Assembly: GCA_032690845.1 (NCBI GenBank)
Contig: CM064429.1
Coordinates: 19,611,013-19,675,012 of the forward strand
Origin: Eleusine coracana subsp. coracana
Taxonomy: Eukaryota; Streptophyta; Magnoliopsida; Poales; Poaceae
Direction: 5' to 3'
Length of the DNA: 64,000 nt
Shown in pieces: positions 24,621 through 34,485 of this stretch. Numbering within the stretch: position 1 is the stretch's first letter; every line of letters begins with the position of its first letter. The notes beneath the pieces were generated by a model, which did not search any database, was not told the origin of the DNA, and saw only the letters and a program-made list of their open reading frames with translations. A program made the translations under genes and the position numbers.

Positions 24621-25368
24621 TTATGAGGACATCATCATGCCGGATACGCACATGTCATGGTCTTCTCCAAGTTACAAGTCGTCACCAACTCGGTCGCCAC
24701 GTTCGTCTCGGATTCAGCCGACACCCCTGCACGGTTTTGATGATATCTCCCACATCCGACATCCAGATGAGGCGTTCTTTGATGCATTGGAAAGGGGACG
24801 ATAACGCCGTCGTTTTGTTTCTAGTCCTAGCTCTAGAAGGGACGTGAGTCATGCTGTGTGACCATGACAAGGTGCTGCGCCACCTATTTTGGGCCAACTT
24901 AGCCTTGTACCGTGTTGGGCCTTAAGCCCATGTTGTGGGCGCCCCCAACCCTAAGACGCCCCTGGCTCCCTCATAAACTCAGTAGCCACCGCCGTTCAGA
25001 CTCGGGTTTTGTTTAGTTCAGTTGTCTAGAGAGAAATTTGATCGATTTATTATAACTGTGGCGACAAGTCTTTCTACAGTAATCCAGGGCCCCTGTTCTT
25101 GTTCTACACCACTGTGGCGATTATTCCTTTTGTGTTCAGAGCTTGAACCTTTCTTTGTAATTTGCTTCATCCATATTTGCAATTTCAGATTGCATGTTTA
25201 TCCTTTTCTTGCTTGTGTTCTTGATTCGCTTGCAGGAACAATCAAGTTGTGCTTGGTGTAACGGTTGCAGGGTTGGATCGTGTCTGATTCAAGCCGGATT
25301 GTCGACGTCGAGTCTCCATAGTTGAGTTTATCCCCTACCTCTTGGAAGGTCGGGCCTCATCTACATCA
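24621..25368 (+). repeat. 3' LTR of gypsy element A
   Basis: The first base pair reads TT instead of TG. The LTR ends CTACATCA, and AGGCC follows. The polyprotein frame (MESRMTPIQEGEDYED) runs across the polypurine tract into the LTR, as in CRM-type elements. Confidence 0.82.
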
Positions 25369-26160
25369 AGGCCGAGTGAAGTCAAGGGTGATCCACACCG
25401 TACATGTGGAGAGGTAAGGAGCACGGACGGTTTCACGGTTGAGCCTCAAAACCGTGGGTGGTGATCAAGACGGCGGGCTTGACCAAGTCAAAGGTGATCG
25501 AGCGTCGGTGCAAGTAGAGTCTTCAAATGGACCGGAGGCATGAGAGAGTTACCGACGAGGAGGATCACGGGACGAGGTGACACACGTCAAGATCGAGAAG
25601 TCGCGCTTTGAGAAGCTTGCAAGGCGGTTTCCTGGTTTGGGCCTCAAAACCGGTGGTGGCGATTGGAGGTGCACGTGGCACTATCGTGGAACTTGCGTCG
25701 AGGCGAAGCAAAGTTGTGAAGGGTTCGATGGCGTTCGGGCGAAGGAAAAAGAGTTGGATGGTTTTGCCCCCGGTGGTAGGTGGCAATGTAATATAGGTCA
25801 AGGGTAGAAGTGTCTTGGACCCTAGGCCTATTTAAGGAGAAGTGTGGCTGGTGGGAGAGGTGCCTCTTCCCATTAGCCTTGTCAGGAATTCATTCAAAGT
25901 GCTAGGAGAGGTCTTCATGTAATAGAGGAGAGGAGAGGGTGTGTGGGAGACATCTCTTTCTCTTTCAAATAGTGGGAGGAAGAGGGTGGCTTCCTAGCCT
26001 TGTATCCATGGATCTTGTAAGCATGTTTCTATGATATGAAAGTTATTTTCGTGCTCAAGATCTTCCTCTCTCCCTAAATCCCGAATTTCTCTTTTTCTCT
26101 ATTTTCGGAGCTATTTTTGTGGTGATTTTTTATCTCGTTTTTGAGTGGGTTTTGGTATGA
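25369..26160. other. LTR-like unassigned DNA right of element A
   Basis: It contains a TATA-like CCTATTTAAGGAG near 25827, a GA-rich transcribed-looking stretch, and a possible polyadenylation region near 26020-26050 (plus orientation). This is compatible with an LTR U3-R-U5, but no boundary could be proved. No coding is supported. Confidence 0.35.
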
Positions 26161-26923
26161 ATTTCTTGAGGGATCTTAGTGCTAGGACACGCCTAAACAT
26201 TCCTTCATAGATCCTTGGTTGAATCCTACTGACCGGACCGTCCGGTCACCAGACCGTACCATTCGGTCTCTAGGGTTTTCGACTTGATAGATTCCTCGCA
26301 GACTCCCCTCTGATCTCCTGGTGACCGTACAGTCCAGTCTCCACTGACCCCTCGGTCCGATCACTACGTCTAGAAGCTGAAACTCCTTGTCCTCATTTGA
26401 CTTCGTTTCCTGGCTTCTACGAACAGCTCCTTGGCTTCTCCATTGTCACCTAGTGCCTATGATTTCACTGAGCACCAATGCACATCACCAACTAGTGTGA
26501 CCTAAGAGACATGACATAGACCCCCTTGATAGTCCGGTTTATCCTATGGACTCAAAGCCCTAACAACTAGACAAGTGTTCCCAACACTTGCTCCATAGCT
26601 TGTCCTTAGCTTTGATCCATCTTGATCAACCCTTGGACTCCATCAAGCTCACAAGCCTCCATGCTTGCAGTCATTGTCATCCATCGCCAAGGCCACCGTC
26701 AACAATCATCATAGAGTAGAAAAGGTTTCCTACACGAATAACACTCGTGTAGACATTAGTCACATTTCAGGTTTGTCGTTCATCACCAAAACATTCACAC
26801 CTTGGGGTGACCTCAATGGTCATGATCCTTACAATCTCCCCCTTTTTAGTGATGGATGAGAAACACTACTTATGATGATCCAAAATGGACGAGCAACAAA
26901 GAACCAAAGGAAAAGAAAGGAAT
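26161..26923 (-). mobile_element. 3' end of a minus-strand Sirevirus-like element (part of LTR plus purine tract)
   Basis: On the minus strand AAAAAGGGGGAGAT (26834-26847 on plus) is directly followed by an LTR start TGTAAGGATC at 26833. Inside the LTR are paired palindromes at 26231-26270 (including GACCGGACCGTCCGGTC) and 26321-26363. This matches Sirevirus layout with a third palindrome type. Internal sequence continues rightward to 26923, where CACTA-1 begins. The LTR's other boundary is not resolved. Confidence 0.55.
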
Positions 26924-26984
26924 CACTACTAGATTTTCCCCCTAACACCATGACCACCTATGCCAACAGTCATATTTTGGGTCC

Positions 26985-27395
26985 AATAGGTCTTTCTATT
27001 GCAACAAAACTGTAGAATGATGGTAATATGTGACTATATTGCAATGGATTAATTGTGTTGCAGTATAGCTGGATTGGTTGCAACAGAAAGGTGCTACTGC
27101 AACCATTGTAAGATTTGTGTTGCCATTTGTAGGGAGTATTGCAATGGCATAATCAAGTTGCATTATTATTCTGGTTGTTGCTATAAGGTCATGTGATAGC
27201 AACCAAATTTGACTTTGTTGCTTTTGCTCGACAATATTGCAACATGTATAGGGTTGCAAATATCTTCTTAGTGATGCAATAGGTAAATGGATATTGCATC
27301 GAGTATCAGCGAGTGGAAGCAATAGCATGTTCGTATTGCAACGCATTTCTGTCGTGTTAATAATGTTCGTATTGCATCGAGTATTGGCCATCTAT
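26985..27395. repeat. Left subterminal repeats of CACTA-1
   Basis: Many copies of TTGCAAC, GTTGCAA and ATTGCAT occur in both orientations. In CACTA elements such repeats are binding sites for the TNPA-type protein. The same word family appears in both ends of CACTA-2. Confidence 0.75.
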
Positions 27396-27447
27396 CCACC
27401 TACGGAAAAAACAACATAATTAACGCCAGAAGCCGCAAAAAAAATAA

Positions 27448-27522
27448 TGGCTAAGGCAAGGTTGGATCTCACAACCTTTAGCCTAGGAAATAAAGCCACA
27501 AACCAATAGGACTAAATCAGAT
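27448..27522 (-). ncRNA. tRNA-like segment of CACTA-1 (putative, degenerate)
   Basis: Minus strand: A-box-like TAGTCCTATTGG (27503-27514 on plus) and a B-box/T-arm-like GGTTGTGAGATCCAACC (27460-27476). It lies just inside the subterminal repeats, like 33241-33323 in CACTA-2. No good acceptor stem is visible. Treat it as a tRNA-derived remnant, not a working tRNA. Confidence 0.35.
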
Positions 27523-27529
27523 TAGTGAT

Positions 27530-28048
27530 TTTTATAGTCCAAAATATTCTTTAGACGAGGAAATAGGGGCACCAGTTAATCTTACTCTTTAATATGCAAG
27601 GTAACTGAATATCTTGATCAATATTTATTTTCGTGATCCTCATTTGCCGGAGAATTTTGCATCTATATATAGTTTATACGAGGATTTGTGTTGCATATTG
27701 TCTTCGGCTAGGGCAGGCGCCCGGGGGAACGCCGTCATCGATTGTCCAGGGCCAACGATCAGGGGCACGCCGTCGATCATCGATCATCAAGTCTGGCACT
27801 TGATCTCGTGATCCATATTTGCCTTTATACGCTGATTAATCTACTTAGGTATGCTTAGAGGAGCTAAAGGTTTGAGCACTTCATCCCGTGATCTGTTTGC
27901 CTTTCTAATCAATCAGCAGGTATCTAATTCTTGTAATTTCTTAGTGCTAGGTGATCATACCTACATTAGCACTTATTTTTGCAGATTTAGAATTAGTCTA
28001 TTCTCTGTTGTTTCATTTGATCATTATGTAGAATATTTAATGTCATCA
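27530..28048 (+). other. Transposase 5' region of CACTA-1
   Basis: This probably contains promoter, 5' UTR and an intron. Small open frames at 27614-27811 and 27851-28051 are unsupported. An in-frame TAA at about 28048 lies just before the conserved transposase N-terminus. Confidence 0.4.
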
Positions 28049-31000
28049 TAAGAGGATGATAGGAGTTGGATGCGCTTGCCTCATACGTCAGATGAGTGGC
28101 AAAAGAATGTCAAAAAATATTTGGAAGACACATTTTATGGCATATCCAGAGGTGGAACTGCTATGTGCCCATGTGATAGATGTCAATGCATGTCATCAAG
28201 AACACAGTTTGAGATTCAGAGTCATTTGTTTTCTAACGGGTTTGCTGAAAGCTTCATCATGGAAGTGCAAAGTTCAGATGAGGGTGTCAATGATGATGAA
28301 GGTACACCTCCTAATGAAGGATTAATCAATCAAGATGCACCAACTGATGTAGGAGTACACAACGATGATGAAGCCACGCCACCTAATTTTGGGGCCCACA
28401 ATGATGAAGAAGGTGCACCGAATACTGACCGCATTGGCACTAATGATTTGATTAGATCACTTATCAGAGGCACTACACATGGCAAGATCATGGACAGTGA
28501 CAATGAACAGCCGAATAGCAGTGACAATGAACAGCCGAATGAGCATGCCAAAATATTCTTCAAATTATTAAAGGAAGAAGAAAAGGTATTGTATCCCGGT
28601 TGCAAAGAGGCTACTAAGGTTTCATTTATTGTGAAACTTTTTCAGATTAAGTGCCTCGGTATTAGTAAAACTGCAATGGATGCCATTCTTAAACTGTTCT
28701 CAAGCATTCTCCCTCGAGGCCATTGTATTCCAGACACAATGGATAAAGTGCATAGGGTGGTTTGAGATCTAGATTTGGACTACGTAAAGATACACGCTTG
28801 CAAGAATGATTGTGTGTTATTTTGGAAGGAAAACGCAGAGTTGGATACCTGTCGGACATGTCAAGCATCTAGGTGGAAAACTCCAGATGATGGTGCTGAT
28901 AAGGGCGATGAGGCGGGTGGTGAAGATAGTAACAGGCGTTTTCCATGTAAGATCCTACGCTACTTTCCTCTTATTCCTCGGGTGCAAAGGTTATATATGT
29001 CAGAGATGATGTCTTCTGAAATGCGATGGCATAAGGATAACAAATCCAAAGATGGCAAAATGCATCACCCAACTGACTCGAAGGCACGGAAGCATGTGGA
29101 TCAAACTTATGATTGGTTTGCATCAGATGCACGTAATATTAGGCTAGGTCTTGCTTCTGATGGCTTTAATCCATTTGGGATGCAAAATGTTACATACATC
29201 ACGTGGCCTATTGTCCTAATACCTTACAATTTGCCTCCTTGGTTATGTCAGAAACAACCTAACTGGATATTGTCATTGTTGATACCTGGTCCAAAATCTC
29301 CTGGAATGGATATTCATGCATATTCGAGGCCCCTTATCGAGGAGATGAAGGAGCTTTGGGAAAAGGGTGTTGAAACATGGAATGCCAAGGTTAAGAAGAA
29401 TGTTAAATTACATGCTATGGTTTTGTGGACAATTAATGACTTATGCGATGCTTTCTGGTTGGAGCACAAAAGGAAAATTTGCATGTCTATACTGCCATAA
29501 GGATACAGAATATTTGTGGTTGAAATTTGGGTCGAAGACCTGCTACATGGGCCACCGACGTTTTTTGCCCCATGACCATCCATGGCGCATGAACAGGATC
29601 AGCTTCAACAACCAGGTCAAAACCAGAGAGGCACCAGTACCACTGACTGGTGAACAGGTATTGGAGCAGTATCAAAGTTTTGATCAGGTGAAATTTGGAA
29701 AAACCACATCGATATTTTTTGAGCTCCTGTACTGGTCTTCTTTGCTCATTAGGCTTAATTTGGACGTCATGCACATTGAGAAAACATATGCGAGAGCATA
29801 TTGGCTACTTTGCTTCAAATTGAAGGTAAATCAAAGGACAGTGAGAAGGCCTGGCTTGACATGCAACAACTAGGGATACGGCAAGATCAGCATCCTGTGA
29901 TTGACAATGATAAATATACCTTGCCAGCGGCCTTGTATTTTTTAGAGAAAAATGACAAGAAAATATTATGCCAGTTTCTACATGGAGTGAGGATGCCTGA
30001 CGGGGTTGCCTCCAGTATAAGGAGATGTGTTGACGTAAATTCTTGTAAGGTTTATGGACTCAAAACTCATGACTACCATGTTATTCTTCAGAAACTATTA
30101 CCCTTAGTGATCCGAAAGATATTGCCAGAAGGAGTTGTTGTTGTATTGATTCAGCTTAGTACCTTCTTCAATGAACTATGTTCTAAGGAGCTGGTGGAAG
30201 AACATATTGATAGGCTTAGTAGTTCAATTAGGGAGGCTCTTTGTCTGCTTGAGATGATATTCCCACCTTTGTTTTTTCATATCATGATGCATTTGCCAGT
30301 TCATCTAGCTGATGAGGCTAAACTTGGAGGACCCGTGTGTTATAGATGGATGTATACAGTGGAGAGGTACCTACGTAGTGTCAAAGGATATGTGAGGAAC
30401 AAGGCACATTCTGAAGGATCAATAGTCGAGGGATACATAGCCGAGGAGTGTCTTACATTTTGCTCCAGATTCTTGGACTTGGACACCAAACTGAATCGGG
30501 CTGATCGCCATGAAATTACAATTGTGAATGAGCCACCATGTGGTCTTAGCATATTTGCCGAAATGGATTTCAAGAAGAGAGGTCAGAATATCAAGATCAT
30601 TGATGCAGATGAGTTGCGAAATATGAGATATTACATAATTAGTAACTATGATGAAGCCAGACCATGGGTCGAGTAAGTTGTAATATCCAATCACTAATTT
30701 AGGTTTGTAATATTTATTTGTGGCATCGAATAGCTAATATTTTTATTTGCAATAATGCAGTGAGCATATGGAAGAACTCATAAAATATGGTACAAGGAAT
30801 ATAAATAAACGCCACCAGGAGCAATTTGTAAGGTGGTTTGAGGGCAAGGTTAGTACTAGATGTTTTGATATGTGTGGACACTTGAGCTTGTTTTTGAAAT
30901 TAATTAATATATGAAGTTTTGTTATTAAATCGTGTGTCTGCCGATCACACAACTACATCAGAAAGGGGAAGTAAGTGATATGTTGTATTCTCTTGCTTAA

Positions 31001-31726
31001 GGTCCGGACCATCGAGCTCGTGTTTTCAATTGATGCCATATAAATAATTGGCTATTTCGAACGATTGCCATTGAGAGAAGCCTCACAACACAAAACAGTG
31101 GTGTCCTTGTGAGGGGTCATGATACTACAAGCAACATGAACTGGTATGGAGTGATCAACAAAATGTTGTCACTGGATTTCCCTAGGCAAAAAGAAGTTAT
31201 ATTATTTAAGTGTGTCTGGTATGATGTACCGGCTATCACTACCAGTAGAAGTAGTGGATACAATAGGGATAAATTTGGTATTATTGATATCGGCACTACT
31301 CGGTTCCGGTATTCCACTGAACCTTACATTCTGGCGACTCAGGCTGAACCTATGTTTTATGTCAAACACGTGAACAAGCCAAGATGGAGCAGTGTTGTCG
31401 TGATGAAACTAAGAAATTTGTTAGCCATACCAGAAGCTGAAAATGAGGCTGACATTGATGTTGATTCAATCGATTCAGCAATCCAAGACATGAATTTATT
31501 TGGGGGACAAGAGGACATGTCAAATTGGACAAGATCGGACATGAAAGGCATAACCGGGGATGCCTCTATTATTCAGCTGGTGCATGCTGCTGCTGTTCCT
31601 GAACCAGATGATGAGACCTTTCTTGATGACAATGATGATGAGGAAGATGACACATATATTAACGATGAAGTTGTAGCACCTCTTGCTTCTATCATAGAAA
31701 GCCAGGAAGATGATTTCTTTGTTTGA
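28049..31726 (+). pseudogene. TNP2-type CACTA transposase, decayed (CACTA-1)
   Basis: Domain order is an N-terminal transposase-associated domain (SWMRLPHTSDEW, then CPCDRCQC), a conserved linker with YPGCKEATKVSFIVKLFQIK, the Transposase_21/TNP2 core (LGLASDGFNPFG, LIPGPKSPGMDI), a DUF4218-like region (about 29880-30600), and a DUF4216-like C-terminus (about 31190-31420). Exon 1 ends at about 30672, exon 2 is about 30761-30848, and exon 3 ends at 31726. Damage: TGA at 28763, a frameshift near 29440, a deletion of about 25 codons relative to CACTA-2 near 29710, and a further frameshift near 29815. The exon 3 acceptor AG is apparently changed to CG near 30940, and stops follow at the start of exon 3. 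Confidence 0.85.
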
Positions 31727-32108
31727 TTTATTCGATTCCTCTGTTATCATCGACAATGTGTTAAGTAAACAATGTCCTTTTATTTTGTGTGCAATTCAAT
31801 CATATCCATTGAGTGATGTCTGACTTATTCATTTGCTACCAACAGCTGGGATGGAGTCATAGCGCAAATAAATCAATGTGATACGTAAATGTTTATTAGT
31901 AATTTAGGAAAAATAATCAACTCATCTGGACAACATATTCACCTCAACATATGAACATCATCCCCATGACCAAAATAACAGACAGGTTTTCATTACAGAT
32001 GCTATTTATTAAAACTAACTTAAGTCATCACCTGACTTAAGTCATCACTCCATCTATAATACCAAAATAACACCGAGGCATAGATTACATAACTTCCATG
32101 ACACCAAA
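31727..32108. other. CACTA-1 spacer between convergent genes
   Basis: It lies between the transposase stop and the stop of the minus-strand gene. It is AT-rich and nothing coding is seen. Confidence 0.5.
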
Positions 32109-32192
32109 TCATAGTTTCACTCCCCTCGTCTTCATGCTCGCAAAACACTTGTGCTTGAATGCAAGACGAAGCTTCTCCACCATAGCCCTGAT
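32109..32192 (-). pseudogene. Last exon of the CACTA-1 minus-strand gene
   Basis: Acceptor CAG, then 28 codons ending in TGA; the peptide contains MVEKLRLAFKHKCFASMKTR. It occupies the place of exon 4 of the CACTA-2 minus gene. CACTA-2 inserted in the intron just upstream, so this exon is now about 23 kb away from the rest of the gene (55199-56361). Confidence 0.55.
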
Positions 32193-32224
32193 CTGAAATT
32201 GTAAAAGGGGTTGAATATAGCATA

Positions 32225-33060
32225 CACTACTAAAAAATGGACTAATGCCACGATTTTTTGTCACAACACCCATACATGGGTTATATTGCAACAATAATCA
32301 TTTTTTGTTGCAATACATCGAAATATTGCCACAAATTTGGTGGTGTTGCGATTTAAATTGTGGTTGTTGCGAATAGTCTAATAAATCACAACAACTATTT
32401 GTGCGTTGTAATTACGATGAAGTTATCGCAACGCTTTTTTGACATAGTTGCGAGTGGTCCATATCGCAAGGAATACATATTGTTGTTATTAGTATTCCTT
32501 TGGGTTGCAAATGAGTCGATGTTACTGCAACGAGAAATATTTGTTCTATTGCAATAACTCCGAATGTATCGCAAGCCTTTTTTGACATGGTTGCGAGTGG
32601 TCCATGTCGCAACGATAATACATATTGTTGTTATTAGTATTCCTTTCTGTTGCAAATGAGTTGATGTTATTGCGATGACAAATATTTGTTTGTTGTAATA
32701 ATTCCAAATGTATCGTAATGTTTTTTTGACATGGTTGCAAGTGGTCCATATCGCAGCGGATATATATTTTTGTTATTAGTACTTACTTGTGTTGCAAATG
32801 AGTCGTTGTTACTGCAACGACAAATATTTGTTTGTTGTAATACTTCTGAATGTATCGCAATGATTTTTTGACGTGGTTGCAAGTGATCCATATCGCAACA
32901 GAAAATGAAATGATGCAATAGTTGTGTTAGATATTGCTACGCAAAACGAGGTTGTTGTAAGGAAATATCAGAAATTGCATCGCAAACTCGAATCGTTGTG
33001 ATCACTCTTAGGTATCACAACGAACAAAAATTCAATTGCAACACTATATCGTGGTTGCTA
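32225..33060. repeat. Left subterminal repeats of CACTA-2, with a 143-bp tandem array
   Basis: TTGCAAC/GTTGCGA words are dense throughout. Units of 142-144 bp start at 32427, 32570, 32714 and 32856 (the last partial). Each carries the same set of TTGCAAC-like sites. Minus-strand open frames here are by-products of the repeat. Likely TNPA-type binding sites. Confidence 0.85.
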
Positions 33061-33240
33061 TGTATATGAAAAAAGTAAAAGCAATATATAAAAAAACAAT
33101 ACACATATGACGTCAAGAGAGTTAGAGATTTGCATGGCGAGGTTTTTTTTGTTAAACAGGAGAAAATCTCTGAGTTAGCCAAAGTCAGTGGTGAATCTAT
33201 AGTAAGGGTATGCCAGCCATAAAAAAAATTTAAAAGAAAA

Positions 33241-33323
33241 CAGTAGTTGGTAGGAATTGAACTCATGACCTTTATGTATATGTGATTTAACTTTAGTTGC
33301 TAAACCAATTAGGCTACACATCT
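33241..33323 (-). ncRNA. tRNA-like segment of CACTA-2 (putative, degenerate)
   Basis: Minus strand: A-box-like TAGCCTAATTGG (33305-33316 on plus) and B-box/T-loop-like AGTTCAATTCC (33253-33263). The spacing of about 64 nt is compatible with a tRNA. Stem pairing is imperfect. It shares AAACCAAT-AGG-CTA and ACCTTT words and its relative position with 27448-27522 in CACTA-1. Confidence 0.4.
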
Positions 33324-34485
33324 TTTGTGATTGTTATAAATAAATTATGCTATTTATGCCAACACAGTATGACTCCATCTAAAAATATTAGACGTCAATC
33401 AGATCTCGTGAGGAAAATCATGATCCTTTCCTAATCGCATGAACTCACGATCGCCCAGCACAGCCGCCACCCAGGGAGCCCAGGGCATCCTCCACGCAGG
33501 CCATCCTCCATCCTGCACGATTGGTTTTGCCCCATACGTCGCACACCATCGCACGCCACGCTCCTAATCTGCTCAGCCTCTCTCCTTCGCTTGGATCGTT
33601 GGACGACAACGACACAAATTCAGAGCAGCTGCGGTCTACGTATCGCTTGACAGCGAGTTGGCGACTACTACATCGCTAATTACGCGAACGCCGACGGCCG
33701 CGGCTTGCCCGACGCAACACGCAGCACAGGTCCCAAGTCCTTCTCCATCCTCTTCTTCGTGTTAATTTCAATATTTTTATGGATGCTAGGAATAAATATG
33801 GAAACGTTTTACAAAAGAAAAGCACCAGACAATAATAAATTCTATATTGCTAGGATTGAATTGTTACTTTTGTTTCAGGTAGTGACGATCTTTTGGTTGA
33901 GGATTGTTTTCGCTAATGCATACAATATTTTTATAAAGGGTATGTACTGTTATACTATTGATTTATGTAATTATTGTTTTTGTAAGAATTAATGGTCAGT
34001 GTTGGAGACTACAAATATGTGTGCATAGAAATTATGTATATTGAGTTGTTTCTGTTAGGTCACGTTAATTGATAATGTGTGTCTTCTTGCAATAAATTCA
34101 CATTATCTTGAATTTGTAATTGTTTTTTAATACTAATGTTAATTCATACTTATTTGGCTGTTTTCATTATTAGGCAACTGGCATGATGATACTGCATTTG
34201 CAGTCTTGCCCAGCGTAGGGAGCATTGTGCATGAAGAATTGATCAGCAAGGCATTTGACTCATCGATATAGATCGGTCAGCATCACCTTGGCCAGAAAAA
34301 ATTAATCACCAAGGTATATATTTTGGCACTTGTGCATGAAAACTGAGCTCATCAGCTAATTCATATGTATTGATGTTGTTTAATAAATATTGGTCTATTT
34401 TAGTACTAATGGAGCACCACTTTCCCATTGCTAGGAATTCTGAATTCATTGTTCAGCAGCCTGGTGTTTTGGTTGATTTTCTTCA
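33324..34485 (+). other. Promoter/leader region of the CACTA-2 transposase
   Basis: A GC-rich block at 33440-33720 probably marks the transcription start and 5' UTR. AT-rich, intron-like sequence follows to the transposase ATG at 34486. The open frame at 33705-33992 has no family features. Confidence 0.45.

Larger units (their letters stand above)
20793..25368 (+). mobile_element. Gypsy element A: gag-protease kept, RT and integrase deleted
   Basis: The LTRs (20793-21502 and 24621-25368) are flanked by the 5-bp duplication AGGCC at 20788-20792 and 25369-25373. A primer-type TGGTATCAGA follows the 5' LTR and AAGAAGGGGAGGA precedes the 3' LTR. The LTR starts TGATGAGGACATC, as in element B, so the two belong to related, possibly CRM-like, chromovirus families. 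The internal region jumps from the end of protease straight to the last codons before the PPT. Confidence 0.85.

Noticed and set aside
32395..32918. Repeated small minus-strand open frames rich in Asn/Gln/His
   Set aside because: They are the 143-bp subterminal tandem repeat read in the opposite direction.
32225..33060. Regularly spaced repeats that could suggest a CRISPR array or satellite
   Set aside because: Eukaryotic sequence; units are contiguous with no unique spacers and carry CACTA subterminal words.
33705..33992. Hydrophobic 95-codon open frame that could be a membrane protein
   Set aside because: AT-rich leader/intron upstream of the transposase, with no counterpart in CACTA-1 and no family features.
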